A DNA stretch of 64,000 nt, from the NCBI RefSeq assembly GCF_009604405.1, contig NZ_WEGK01000016.1:62001-126000 (forward strand), given 5' to 3'. Under the pieces are notes generated by a model. That model worked only from the letters and a program-made list of their open reading frames with translations. It was not told the DNA's origin and made no database searches. How positions within the stretch are numbered: the stretch's first letter is position 1; every line of letters starts with the position of its first letter. The DNA is from Nocardia macrotermitis. Lineage in GTDB: Bacteria; Actinomycetota; Actinomycetes; Mycobacteriales; Mycobacteriaceae. This document shows positions 51,758 through 60,425 of this stretch, piece by piece. The translations under genes and the position numbers were made by a program.

Positions 51758-54271
51758 ATGACTGAGACGACACTGCCGCCCAGCGGTGGTGGCGACCGGA
51801 TCGAACCGGTCGACATCCAGAACGAAATGCAGTCCAGCTACATCGATTACGCGATGAGTGTGATCGTCGGCCGTGCGCTGCCCGAGGTCCGCGACGGCCT
51901 CAAGCCGGTGCACCGCCGCGTGCTGTACGCGATGTACGACAACGGCTATCGCCCCGATCGCGGCTATGTGAAATCCGCGCGTCCGGTCGCCGAAACGATG
52001 GGTAACTACCACCCGCACGGCGACGCGTCGATCTACGACACCCTCGTGCGTATGGCGCAGCCCTGGTCGCTGCGGTATCCGCTGGTAGACGGCCAGGGCA
52101 ACTTCGGTTCCCGCGGTAACGACGGCGCGGCCGCCATGCGGTACACCGAATGCCGCCTGACACCGCTGGCCATGGAGCTGCTGCGCGAAATCGACCACGA
52201 GACAGTCGATTTCACGCCGAACTACGACGGCCGTTCGCAGGAACCGGTGGTTCTCCCCAGCCGGGTACCGAACCTGTTGATGAACGGTTCGAACGGCATC
52301 GCGGTCGGAATGGCGACCAACATCCCGCCGCACAACCTGAACGAACTCGCCGAGGCGATCTACTGGGCGCTGGAGAACTACGACGCCGACGAGGAGGCCA
52401 CCCTCGCCGCGTGCATGGAGCGGGTCAAGGGCCCGGACTTCCCGACGCACGGCCTGATCGTCGGCACCCAGGGCATCCACGACGCCTACACCACCGGGCG
52501 CGGTTCGATCCGCATGCGCGGTGTGGTGGAGATCGAGGAGGACAATCGCGGCCGCACCACGATCGTCATCACCGAGCTGCCGTACCAGGTCAACACGGAC
52601 AACTTCATCAACGCGATCGCCGAGCAGGTCAAGGACGGCAAGATCGCGGGCATCTCCGACATCCACGACGAGTCCTCGGACCGCGCGGGCATGCGGATCG
52701 TGGTCACGGTCAAGCGTGACGCGGTGGCCAAGGTCGTGCTGAACAACCTCTACAAGCACACCCAGCTGCAGACGAGTTTCGGCGCGAACATGCTGTCCAT
52801 CGTGGACGGGGTGCCGCGCACGCTGCGCCTGGATCAGATGATCCGGTTCTACGTCGATCACCAGTTGGACGTCATCGTCCGGCGCACCCGCTACCTGCTG
52901 CGCAAGGCCGAGGAACGCGCCCACATCCTGCGTGGTCTGGTCAAGGCGCTGGACGCGTTGGACGAGGTCATCGCCCTGATCCGGCGTTCGGCCAATACCG
53001 AAACCGCGCGCACCGGCCTGATGCAGCTGCTGGATATCGACGAGATCCAGGCCACGGCCATCCTCGATATGCAGCTGCGTCGTCTCTCGGCCCTGGAGCG
53101 GCAGAAGATCGTCGACGAGTTGGCCAAGATCGAGGCCGAGATCGCCGATCTGAAGGACATTCTCGCCAAGCCGGAGCGTCAGCGCGCCATCGTGCGCGAC
53201 GAGCTCAAGGAGATCGTCGAGAAGTACGGCGACGACCGGCGCACCCGGATCATCTCCGCCGACGGCGACGTCGCCGACGAAGATCTGATCGCCCGCGAGG
53301 ACGTCGTCGTCACGATCACCGAGACCGGTTACGCCAAGCGCACCAAGACCGATCTGTACCGCAGCCAGAAGCGCGGCGGCAAGGGTGTGCAGGGCGCGGG
53401 CCTCAAGCAGGACGACCTGGTCAAGCACTTCTTCGTCACTTCGACACACGATTGGCTGCTGTTCTTCACGAACCTGGGCCGGGTGTACCGGACCAAGGCG
53501 TACGAACTGCCCGAGGCCGCCCGCACCGCGCGCGGTCAGCACGTGGCGAATCTGCTGGCGTTCCAGCCGGAGGAGAAGATCGCCCAGGTCATCCAGATCA
53601 AGACCTACGAGGACGCGCCGTATCTGGTGCTGGCCACCCGCAACGGCCTGGTCAAGAAGTCCAAGCTGACCGATTTCGATTCCAACCGGACCGGCGGCAT
53701 CGTCGCGGTGAATCTGCGCGACAGTGACGAATTGGTCGGCGCCGCACTGTGTTCGGCCGAGGACGATCTGCTGCTGGTGTCCGCGCACGGCCAGTCGATC
53801 CGGTTCCCGGCCAACGACGAGGTGCTGCGTCCGATGGGCCGCGCCACCTCCGGCGTGCAGGGCATGCGGTTCAACACCGACGATGAACTGTTGTCGCTCA
53901 ACGTGGTTCGTGACGATACGTATCTGCTGGTCGCGACGTCGGGCGGCTACTCCAAGCGGACCGCGATCGAGGAGTACACCGCACAGGGCCGCGGCGGTAA
54001 AGGTGTGCTGACTATTCAGTACGACCAGCGACGTGGCAGTCTGGTGGGCGCGCTGATCGTCGACGATGAGGATGAGCTCTACGCGATCACCTCCGGTGGT
54101 GGGGTCATTCGGACCGCGGCGAAGCAGGTTCGCAAGGCGGGACGTCAGACCAAGGGCGTGCGATTGATGAATCTCGGTGAGGGAGATACCTTGCTTGCGA
54201 TCGCTCGTAACGCAGACGAGCCCGACGAGGTTCCCGGCGAAGACGACACCAGTGGTTCCGAGAAGAAGTAG
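51758..54271 (+). CDS. gyrA: DNA gyrase subunit A
   Basis: DNA-cleaving subunit of gyrase, 837 aa from ATG 51758. The active-site tyrosine is Tyr129 in AMRYTECRLT. The quinolone-pocket residues read GDASIYDT from Gly88, that is Ala90, Ser91, Asp94 and Thr95, the susceptible-type residues. The C-terminal beta-pinwheel has two GyrA-box motifs: QKRGGKGV, and QGRGGKGV further on, as in mycobacterial GyrA. There is no intein. The acidic tail ends DTSGSEKK. Confidence 0.97.
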   Translation: MTETTLPPSGGGDRIEPVDIQNEMQSSYIDYAMSVIVGRALPEVRDGLKPVHRRVLYAMYDNGYRPDRGYVKSARPVAETMGNYHPHGDASIYDTLVRMAQPWSLRYPLVDGQGNFGSRGNDGAAAMRYTECRLTPLAMELLREIDHETVDFTPNYDGRSQEPVVLPSRVPNLLMNGSNGIAVGMATNIPPHNLNELAEAIYWALENYDADEEATLAACMERVKGPDFPTHGLIVGTQGIHDAYTTGRGSIRMRGVVEIEEDNRGRTTIVITELPYQVNTDNFINAIAEQVKDGKIAGISDIHDESSDRAGMRIVVTVKRDAVAKVVLNNLYKHTQLQTSFGANMLSIVDGVPRTLRLDQMIRFYVDHQLDVIVRRTRYLLRKAEERAHILRGLVKALDALDEVIALIRRSANTETARTGLMQLLDIDEIQATAILDMQLRRLSALERQKIVDELAKIEAEIADLKDILAKPERQRAIVRDELKEIVEKYGDDRRTRIISADGDVADEDLIAREDVVVTITETGYAKRTKTDLYRSQKRGGKGVQGAGLKQDDLVKHFFVTSTHDWLLFFTNLGRVYRTKAYELPEAARTARGQHVANLLAFQPEEKIAQVIQIKTYEDAPYLVLATRNGLVKKSKLTDFDSNRTGGIVAVNLRDSDELVGAALCSAEDDLLLVSAHGQSIRFPANDEVLRPMGRATSGVQGMRFNTDDELLSLNVVRDDTYLLVATSGGYSKRTAIEEYTAQGRGGKGVLTIQYDQRRGSLVGALIVDDEDELYAITSGGGVIRTAAKQVRKAGRQTKGVRLMNLGEGDTLLAIARNADEPDEVPGEDDTSGSEKK

Positions 54272-54315
54272 TTTTACCCGAGCAGCGGCGGCACAACGGA
54301 TCTAAGGAATCCCCA

Positions 54316-55239
54316 TTGACCACTCCGAACCAGCCGAACGACGAGCGGCCCCACGCCAACGGTGTGACCGAGCGGATAGCATCATCACCCATTCCGCCGC
54401 GTCCCATTCCGCGGCCGGCGTCCACTGACGGCGCGTCGGGCAGTACGCCCGAAAGTGCCGATCAGTCAGCCGATTTCGCGAGTCAGGAGGAGTCGGGCTC
54501 CGCGACCGAGGCCGGTTCCGGCTCCCGGTTCGAGGAGGGTTGGTCGCAGTTGCCGCAGCGGGAACCGCAGTCGAACCTGAACCGTCCGGGCCAGGCCCCG
54601 GTGAAGGGGCGGCCGCAGTCGGTCGGTCTGGGCGGTTCGGGTAACGCGCGGACCACCGCGGATCTGGCGGCGAAGGCCGCGCGTAAGGAGGCGGCGATGG
54701 TGAAGTCCGTCGGTATCGACGGGCCCACCCGCAGCATCGCTCGCCCCGAGTTGGTGAAGGACATGCCGGACCTGTCCGAGCTGCGTCATCCGCTGCCGCC
54801 CTCGGAGCACACCGCGGTGCAGCAGCCCGTATCGCCCGCTGTCCCGCAGGCCGTGGTCCAGGCCGCGGCTACGGGTCAGCCGTTGCGCGCGACCGTGCAG
54901 TTGCGGCACATCGATCCGTGGTCGACGTTGAAGGTCTCGCTGGTGATCAGCGTGGCGATGTTCTTCGTGTGGATGCTGGCGGTGGGCTTCCTGTACATCG
55001 TGCTGTCCGGCATGGGTGTCTGGGACCGGTTGAACAGCACGTTCACCGATATGGTGTCCGACAGCAACTCGAACTCCTCGGCCCTGATCGACGCCGGTAC
55101 GGTCTTCGGCTACGCCGCGGTCATCGGCCTGATCAACGTCGTACTGATGACGGCCCTGTCCACGGTCGGCGTCTTCATCTACAACCAGTGCACCGACCTG
55201 GTCGGCGGCATCCAGGTCACCCTGGCCGACCCCGACTAG
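54316..55239 (+). CDS. DUF3566 transmembrane protein (Rv0007/CwsA-region type)
   Basis: A 307-aa protein beginning at TTG 54316 with AAGGAAT upstream. The first 200 residues are disordered and rich in Pro, Ser and Gln (STDGASGSTPESADQSAD). The DUF3566 domain (about 195-305) begins LRHIDPWSTLKVSLVISVAMFFVW and has two membrane spans joined by a loop with WDRLNSTFTDMV. In mycobacteria the same position after gyrA is Rv0007. The biochemical role is unknown. Confidence 0.85.
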   Translation: MTTPNQPNDERPHANGVTERIASSPIPPRPIPRPASTDGASGSTPESADQSADFASQEESGSATEAGSGSRFEEGWSQLPQREPQSNLNRPGQAPVKGRPQSVGLGGSGNARTTADLAAKAARKEAAMVKSVGIDGPTRSIARPELVKDMPDLSELRHPLPPSEHTAVQQPVSPAVPQAVVQAAATGQPLRATVQLRHIDPWSTLKVSLVISVAMFFVWMLAVGFLYIVLSGMGVWDRLNSTFTDMVSDSNSNSSALIDAGTVFGYAAVIGLINVVLMTALSTVGVFIYNQCTDLVGGIQVTLADPD

Positions 55240-55253
55240 ACCCGCACGCCCCA

Positions 55254-55284
55254 CGGCCGGACCCGCATCCCGCAGGTCCGGCCG
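55254..55284 (+). terminator. Terminator after the DUF3566 gene
   Basis: CGGCCGGACC/GGTCCGGCCG form a perfect 10-bp stem with an 11-nt loop, 15 nt after the stop, followed by TTCTC. It probably ends the gyrase region transcript before the tRNA. Confidence 0.7.
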
Positions 55285-55382
55285 TTCTCGTCTCCACGCC
55301 CTCCCTACCAGCGGTTTTGGTTGTTCCTACCCTGTTCGGGTAATCTTTGCTCTCGGTTCGGGGCAACAACCCCAGCCCCTAC

Positions 55383-55456
55383 GGGCCTATAGCTCAGGCG
55401 GTTAGAGCGCTTCGCTGATAACGAAGAGGTCGGAGGTTCAAGTCCTCCTAGGCCCA
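55383..55456 (+). tRNA. ileT: tRNA-Ile (anticodon GAT)
   Basis: A 74-nt cloverleaf. The acceptor stem GGGCCTA pairs with TAGGCCC, discriminator A. The D arm contains TAGCTCAGGCGGTTAGAGC, the anticodon GAT is at 55417-55419 in the loop CTGATAA, and the T arm contains GGAGGTTCAAGTCCTCC. The CCA end is not encoded. It occupies the ileT position after gyrA known from mycobacteria. Confidence 0.96.
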
Positions 55457-55537
55457 CACTCATTCGGAACCCTCGATCGAATTCGGTCGGGGGTTTCGTC
55501 GTTTCGCGGGTTGTTCGGGGCGATCTCGTCGCGGTGT

Positions 55538-55993
55538 TCAGATCGCGCGGATCAGGCGGTTGGCGAAGGTGGACATGGTGTAGGTGCCGATGCCCAGAAC
55601 TACTTCCAGGGCGTTGCGTTCGGTGTAGCCGTGGGCCAGGAAGGTGGTGAGGGTGTGGTCGTCGACGTTGCCGGTGGTGGCCAGGGCGGCGAGGGTGAAG
55701 GTGCGCAGGGCCTCTAGTCGGTTGTCGGGCAGGGGGTTTCGCGATCGCAGGGCGGTGATCAGGGTGGGGTCCGCGTGGAGTCGGCGGAGTCGGGCGGTGT
55801 GGACGCGGACGCAGACGTGGCAGTCGTTGTGGGTCGCGACGACCATGGTGACGACCTCGACCGATATCGGATCGAGGGTGCAGTTCTCGAAGCTGTGCGA
55901 CATGGCCAGGAAGCCGTTCAGCAGTTCGGGGGAGGTGGCGAGTTTGGCGACGGCGTCGGGCAGTTCGCCGAACGCGGCGGCGGTCTGCCGCAT
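55538..55993 (-). CDS. Carboxymuconolactone decarboxylase/AhpD-like protein, 5' end probably lost
   Basis: The 151-aa frame from ATG 55993 keeps the AhpD-like core: GELPDAVAKLATSPELLNGFLAMS, then CHVCVRVHT with the redox CxxC and its histidine, then an all-alpha tail. Upstream of the ATG in the same frame, residues resembling APEESRPAM continue the family pattern, so the true N-terminus has been cut off near 56000-56020 and joined to a MarR fragment. It may still make a shortened protein. Function would be peroxidase-partner or similar thiol chemistry. Confidence 0.6.
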   Translation of the reverse strand: MRQTAAAFGELPDAVAKLATSPELLNGFLAMSHSFENCTLDPISVEVVTMVVATHNDCHVCVRVHTARLRRLHADPTLITALRSRNPLPDNRLEALRTFTLAALATTGNVDDHTLTTFLAHGYTERNALEVVLGIGTYTMSTFANRLIRAI

Positions 55994-55999
55994 GGCCGG

Positions 56000-56276
56000 G
56001 CGGGATTCCTCCGGGGCGGTCGATCGGCTCGTCGCGGCCGGGTACGCCGAACGGGCCGACGATCCCGCCGACGCGCGCCGCCGGATCGTCCGGTTGACGC
56101 CGCGCGGGCTCGACGCGCTGGCCCGCTCGGCCGCCATCTTCGATCGGATCCGCGGCGGTTGGAGTGCGGTGCTGGGGGAGGATCGGATGCGGGCGTTGGA
56201 GAACGATCTGCGTGCGGTCGCGGCGCCGACCGCGTTCCGGCTCGATGCGGCCGGGTGGATGGGTGGCACGAACTGA
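56000..56276 (+). pseudogene. 3' remnant of a MarR family regulator gene
   Basis: In the plus frame, from about 56000 to the stop at 56276, the translation reads RDSSGAVDRLVAAGYAERAD, then DPADARRRIVRLTPRGLDAL, the wing and helix 5 of MarR proteins, and a normal-looking tail. There is no N-terminal dimerisation part or start codon. Together with the head-to-head AhpD-like gene it marks a deletion that removed the divergent promoter and both 5' ends. Confidence 0.65.
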
Positions 56277-56327
56277 TCTGCCCGGAAATCCCCGAAGCGG
56301 TTTCAGCAACCATGTAGCGTCACCGAG

Positions 56328-57044
56328 GTGCCATATCTGGAACACGAAGGAGACGTTGCAATCCTGCACTTCGGCGAGTCTCAGCACACTGCTGGCAGCG
56401 ATCCGGAGAACAGATTCCATCCCGAATGGATCGCGCGGGTGCACACCCTGCTCGACGAGGTCGAGGCCCATGACGGACCGCGGGCGCTGGTGACGATCGG
56501 GGCGGGCAAGTACTACTCGACCGGGGCCGATCTGCGGTGGGTCGGCGCGCATCCCGACGAGGTCGACGAGTACCTCAGCGAAATCCAGCTGCTGTTCGCG
56601 CGGTTGCTCGTCGCACCGTTGCCGACGGTCGCCGCGCTCCAGGGGCATACTTTCGGGGCGGGTGCGTTCCTGGCCCTGGCGCACGATCGCGCGGTGATGC
56701 GGGTGGATCGCGGGTATTTCTGCCTGCCCGGGATCACCATCGGCGCCTCGTATGCGCCCGGCACCGTGGCGTTGGCCGCGGCCCGGTTGGCTCCGCGCGC
56801 GGCGCATGAGGCGCTGGTCAGCGGGCGTCGGTACGGCGGCGCGGAGGCGTTGACGCTGGGGCTGATCGACGAGACCGCCGCGGAACACGAAGTGCTTTCC
56901 GCCGCAGTCGAATACGCCAAGAACGTGGCGCACACTCGCGGGCCGGTGCTGGGGGAGATCAAGTACGGGCTGTACGAGGACGCCGTGACGCGGCTGCGGA
57001 TGCCGGTGCGCGGTTACAACAACACGAGTGTCGCCTGCGGGTAG
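56328..57044 (+). CDS. Enoyl-CoA hydratase/isomerase family protein
   Basis: A crotonase-fold protein of 238 aa from GTG 56328 (CCGAGG upstream). The oxyanion-hole segments are present: GAGKYYSTGADLRWVG and GHTFGAGAFLALAHD. The glutamates used by true hydratases are not both seen, so it may be an isomerase or another crotonase. Fatty-acid or branched-chain CoA breakdown is likely. It stands alone between decayed genes. Confidence 0.8.
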   Translation: MPYLEHEGDVAILHFGESQHTAGSDPENRFHPEWIARVHTLLDEVEAHDGPRALVTIGAGKYYSTGADLRWVGAHPDEVDEYLSEIQLLFARLLVAPLPTVAALQGHTFGAGAFLALAHDRAVMRVDRGYFCLPGITIGASYAPGTVALAAARLAPRAAHEALVSGRRYGGAEALTLGLIDETAAEHEVLSAAVEYAKNVAHTRGPVLGEIKYGLYEDAVTRLRMPVRGYNNTSVACG

Positions 57045-57100
57045 TCACCCGCGCGGGCGATCTCGGGTGTCGTCGACGGTAGTTCGAGGCTCGGACGAGG

Positions 57101-57916
57101 TCAGCGCTTGACCCCGACGCCACCGAGCCAGTCCAGATACCCGGCTTCCTGCGGCGTATCCGCATCCGGCCGCCACAGCGGAACCTGCACCACGCCCGGC
57201 TCCACCAGTTCGAATCCGTCGAACAGTGCGGTGATCTCGGCCGCCGACCGCGGTCGCCCCGGTGTGGTGGTCGAACGGGTGAGCTCGAGCAGTTCCTCGA
57301 GGCGTTCGGCGGACCAGCCCTCATTGGTGAAATGCGAGATCGCCAGCCGGCTGCCCGGGGTCAGAACCGCTCCCAGGCGGCCGAGCACGCCGTGCGGATC
57401 CATCTCGTCGCCGACCACGTGCAGGATCGAAAGTACCAGTACCGCAACAGGTTTCGTGAAGTCGATATGCTGCGTGACCTCGGGTGACCGCACCAGCGTG
57501 TCCAACTCACGGAAGTCGCCGCGGATCGCCGTCGCCCACGGGATATCGGCCAGGATCCGGCGTCCCATCAGGAAGGCGACCGGATCGTTGTCCACGTACA
57601 CGACCTGCCCGTTCACCCCCAACTCGGTCAGGATCTCGTGGATATTGCCCGCGGTCGGAATACCGGACCCGATATCCAGGAACTGAGTGATCCCCGCCCG
57701 CACGCAGTATCCGACCACCCGCCGCAGAAAAGCGCGATTCGCCCACGTCGCCTGCGTGATCCCCGGCCACCGCCGCTCCAGATCATCCGCCCACTCCCGA
57801 TCGACTGCGAAGTTGTGCGACCCACCCAGCAGATGATCGTAGATCCGCGCGATACTCGGCACCCGAGGATCGATGTCATCGTCCGCCCAATCGGGAAGCT
57901 GTGGCACAGTAGACAT
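57101..57916 (-). CDS. SAM-dependent methyltransferase (DUF574/Methyltransf_19)
   Basis: A 271-aa actinobacterial protein from ATG 57916. The characteristic N-terminus PSIARIYDHLLGGSHNFAVDRE is followed by the SAM pocket FLDIGSGIPTAGNIHE and the acidic strand VVYVDNDPVA. The C-terminal LDWLGGVGVKR is usual for the family. These enzymes are numerous in Streptomyces and Nocardia, and substrates are unknown. Confidence 0.85.
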   Translation of the reverse strand: MSTVPQLPDWADDDIDPRVPSIARIYDHLLGGSHNFAVDREWADDLERRWPGITQATWANRAFLRRVVGYCVRAGITQFLDIGSGIPTAGNIHEILTELGVNGQVVYVDNDPVAFLMGRRILADIPWATAIRGDFRELDTLVRSPEVTQHIDFTKPVAVLVLSILHVVGDEMDPHGVLGRLGAVLTPGSRLAISHFTNEGWSAERLEELLELTRSTTTPGRPRSAAEITALFDGFELVEPGVVQVPLWRPDADTPQEAGYLDWLGGVGVKR

Positions 57917-58035
57917 TTCGGCCTCGATTCCTACTCGTCACCACCGGACCGTGACGCTCTCCGACGCTACCGGACCGTCGTCGGATGCGCTACAGAGCGC
58001 GGCATCGTGGAGGGAGTCAACGGCTTACGCGGGCC

Positions 58036-58487
58036 TCAGAGGGGGCCGAGGCGGACGATGTGTCGCAGGGTTTCGCGGAGGATGTCCAGGGGTCCGTCGC
58101 CGAGGTGGGCTCGCCATTCGGCGTCGATATCGGCGAGGATGCGACGGCCCGCGGACTGCGCCGCGATGCCGCGCGGGGTGAGGCGGATCGTTTTGGCGCG
58201 GCGGTCCTGCTGGTCGGGGGCGCGTTCGCGTAGCCGAGCTGTTCGAGTTCGGTGACCAGGTCGCCGATGGCCTGTTTGGTGACCCCGGCGCGCGCGGACA
58301 GGTCGGTGACGCGGGCGCCGGACTCATCGATGAAGCGCAGTGCGTGACCGTGCCGGAAGGCGATGCCCGCGAAGCCATCCTGCGCCAGACGTCGATGCAG
58401 CGTCGTGAGCGTGATGCTCTTGACCTGATCCAGCAGCGCGGGGAACGGAATGTCGGCGGAGTCCGGTTTCCCGTCAGTGCTGGTCAT
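58036..58487 (-). pseudogene. MarR family regulator with a 1-nt frameshift
   Basis: From ATG 58487 the frame reads FPALLDQVKSITLTTLHRRL and VTDLSARAGVTKQAIGDLVTELEQLGYA, a normal MarR HTH. After the GGC-TAC codons at about 58230 the frame becomes nonsense. The next frame continues ERAPDQQDRRAKTIRLTPRG and ends at a stop at 58036-58038. One missing base near 58226-58229 restores a full-length protein. It is either a pseudogene or an unusual frameshifted gene. Confidence 0.75.
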
Positions 58488-59253
58488 GCCGCAGGCACCG
58501 GCCGCGCGGGAACTCGCCGCAGCCGGGGCGGAGGTCGTGCGGGGCGACTTCGCCGATCCCGACTCATTGATGCGGGCCGTGGACGGTGTGTACGGCGTGT
58601 TCTCGGTGCAGAGTTTCCACGAGGAGGGCACCGAGGTCGAGCGGCGCAACGGCCGGGCGATGGCCGCGGCCGCCGCGCGTGCCGGGGTGGAACATTTCGT
58701 CTACAGCTCGGTGGGCGGGGCCGATTGCGGAGTCGGAATCGGTTTCCACGACAGCAAATTCGATATCGAGCGGCACATCGTGGACCTCGGTCTGCGGTAC
58801 ACGATCTTCCGGCCGGTGTTCTCCATGCGGAACTGGGGCCAGGTGCGTGCGGATGTCCGGGCGGGGGTGCTGCCGTGGCCGTTGGCGCCGGATACGGTGC
58901 TGCAACAGCTCGCGTTCGAGGATCTGGCGGTGTTCGTCGGGAAGGCGTTCCGGGAACCTCGGCACTGGATCGGCCGGATCACCGAGTTGGCCGGCGACGA
59001 GTCGACCATGGCCGAGGTGGCGGACGTCTTCGGGAAAGTGCTCGGCCGACCGGTGCGCTACCAGCGGATCCCGCTCGACCGGTTCAGCGAAAATGTGCGT
59101 GCCGCAACGGGATCGCCGCTCGACGCGGATCATCTGCGCATGCTGCGCTGGTTCGACGAGGACGGGTTCCACGCCGATCTGCCCGCATTACGCGCGGAAT
59201 ATCCCGGCCTGACCTCGTTCGAACAATTTCTGCGGCGTTCCGGGTGGTTCTGA
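58486..59253 (+). pseudogene. NmrA-like NAD(P)-binding protein lacking its N-terminal Rossmann motif
   Basis: The product reads ELAAAGAEVVRGDFADPDSL, VEHFVYSSVGGAD, FRPVFSMRNWGQ and ends RSGWF, an NmrA/isoflavone-reductase-like protein in which the region after residue 45 of the family is complete. The expected GATGxxG motif and first 45 or so residues are missing. The frame begins at ATG 58486, directly against the divergent MarR start. Without the nucleotide-binding loop it is probably inactive. Confidence 0.7.
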
Positions 59254-59363
59254 GCCATCCCGGAACGGGACCTCAGGCGAGATCGAGCCGGGAGCGCGGG
59301 GCGCGGGGTATCTTTCGGTCGATCGAACACTGGCTATCCATCGGAAAGAGGTCTGGCGAACAT

Positions 59364-59852
59364 ATGTTTCACAAAAGATTTCGCGCGGTGTTCACGAGCG
59401 GCGCACTGGCCCTGACCGCACTGGCCGCGGTAACCGCCACCGCCGGAGCCGCACCGATCGGCTACACCGATACCCCACTGCCGCAATCCTCCACGGCCGT
59501 ACGCGGATTCGGTTGCGCCGGTGAGGTGTGGGGCAATGCGCGGGTATGGCACAACCTGCCGTCCGAACGCGGAAAAGTCACCTTCACGGTGTTGGGCAGC
59601 CTGAAATTCCTCGGCATTCAAGCGCCGTGGTGCGCGGTCACACCGACCGTGCACTGGCGCAATCTCACGACCGGCGCGACCGGATCCCAAACGGTGAATC
59701 TCACCGCCCCCGCCGAAATCCCCGATTTCTTCGGCATGCCCACCCCGAAACGCGGCGAATTCGCCGCCCACACCGGTCCCGGCCGAGTCGAGGTCGGAAT
59801 CGATACCGATATGCCACATTCCCCGAGCGTCACAACGATTACGGTCGACTGA
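59364..59852 (+). CDS. Secreted hypothetical protein
   Basis: A 162-aa protein from ATG 59364 with GGAAAGAGG upstream. A basic start (MFHKRFRAVF) precedes a hydrophobic core and the end TAGAAPIGYTD, a signal peptide cut near residue 30. The mature part of about 130 residues is beta-rich, with two cysteines (GFGCAGEVW and APWCAVTP) that can form one disulphide. No family was recognised. A terminator follows. Confidence 0.75.
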   Translation: MFHKRFRAVFTSGALALTALAAVTATAGAAPIGYTDTPLPQSSTAVRGFGCAGEVWGNARVWHNLPSERGKVTFTVLGSLKFLGIQAPWCAVTPTVHWRNLTTGATGSQTVNLTAPAEIPDFFGMPTPKRGEFAAHTGPGRVEVGIDTDMPHSPSVTTITVD

Positions 59853-59864
59853 ACCGCGAAACGG

Positions 59865-59896
59865 AAAAGCCCGTAGGTCGGTGAACCTACGGGCTT
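59865..59896. terminator. Terminator hairpin after the secreted protein gene
   Basis: AAGCCCGTAGGT pairs perfectly with ACCTACGGGCTT over 12 bp, loop 8 nt, with A-rich and TTCT-like flanks. It works for either direction and is also the left edge of the apparent mobile region. Confidence 0.8.
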
Positions 59897-59937
59897 CTAC
59901 ACTGGTGGACCTTAGGGGACCTTACTACAACACGAAG

Positions 59938-60345
59938 ATGCAGGTAGACGCGTTGGAAAACCTGCATCGGAAGCTTCCCGACCCATCCGCACCCGTTTCA
60001 CCGCCTGTCGTTCGCCCTAAGCCAGGCCGCGCCCGCCAACTAGATCTCAATCAGGTTCAAGCACTCATCGCAGGATACAAGAGCGGCGAGACGGTCTACC
60101 AGTTGGGTACCCGGTATGGCATCGCGCGGCAGACGGTCAGCGAGATCTTGCATCGGCACGAGGTGCCGATGCGCCGTCGGGGGTTGTCCACCGAGCAGAC
60201 CGATGACGCGATCCATCTGTACAACCTCGGCTGGTCCCTCGCTCGTGTCGGTCGACATCTGGGTGTTGATTCCACCACTGTGCTGGCCAAACTCCGCCAG
60301 CGCGGCGTTCCCACGCGCGATGCCCACGGGCGACCACGTGCATAG
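59938..60345 (+). CDS. Helix-turn-helix DNA-binding protein (resolvase-HTH-like)
   Basis: 135 aa from ATG 59938; a GTG at 59881 would start inside the terminator. The centre holds two HTH motifs in tandem: ALIAGYKSGETVYQLGTRYGIARQTVSEILHRHEVP and AIHLYNLGWSLARVGRHLGVDSTTVLAKLRQRGVP. They resemble the C-terminal HTH of serine recombinases of the Hin type, but no catalytic domain is present. Such stand-alone HTH proteins are common at the edges of actinobacterial integrated elements. Function is not known. Confidence 0.75.
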   Translation: MQVDALENLHRKLPDPSAPVSPPVVRPKPGRARQLDLNQVQALIAGYKSGETVYQLGTRYGIARQTVSEILHRHEVPMRRRGLSTEQTDDAIHLYNLGWSLARVGRHLGVDSTTVLAKLRQRGVPTRDAHGRPRA

Positions 60346-60425
60346 AGACGGCAGCATCGACATGAAGTCCGATACAAGGCCGGGAACATCGTCTCAAGAT
60401 GGCTTGGCCAAGATCCGAGCAGCGC

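Noticed and set aside
49709..53788. 1359-aa open frame antisense to gyrB and gyrA
   Set aside because: It mirrors the codon bias of the gyrase genes, has no recognisable domain and spans two essential genes; it is a GC-rich antisense shadow.
51758..54271. Intein or quinolone-resistance change in GyrA
   Set aside because: The gene is continuous at the catalytic site, and Ala90 and Asp94 are the susceptible-type residues.
58344..59363. N-terminal extension of the secreted protein gene up to 58344
   Set aside because: That frame overlaps the NmrA-like gene and only becomes protein-like at the signal peptide starting 59364.
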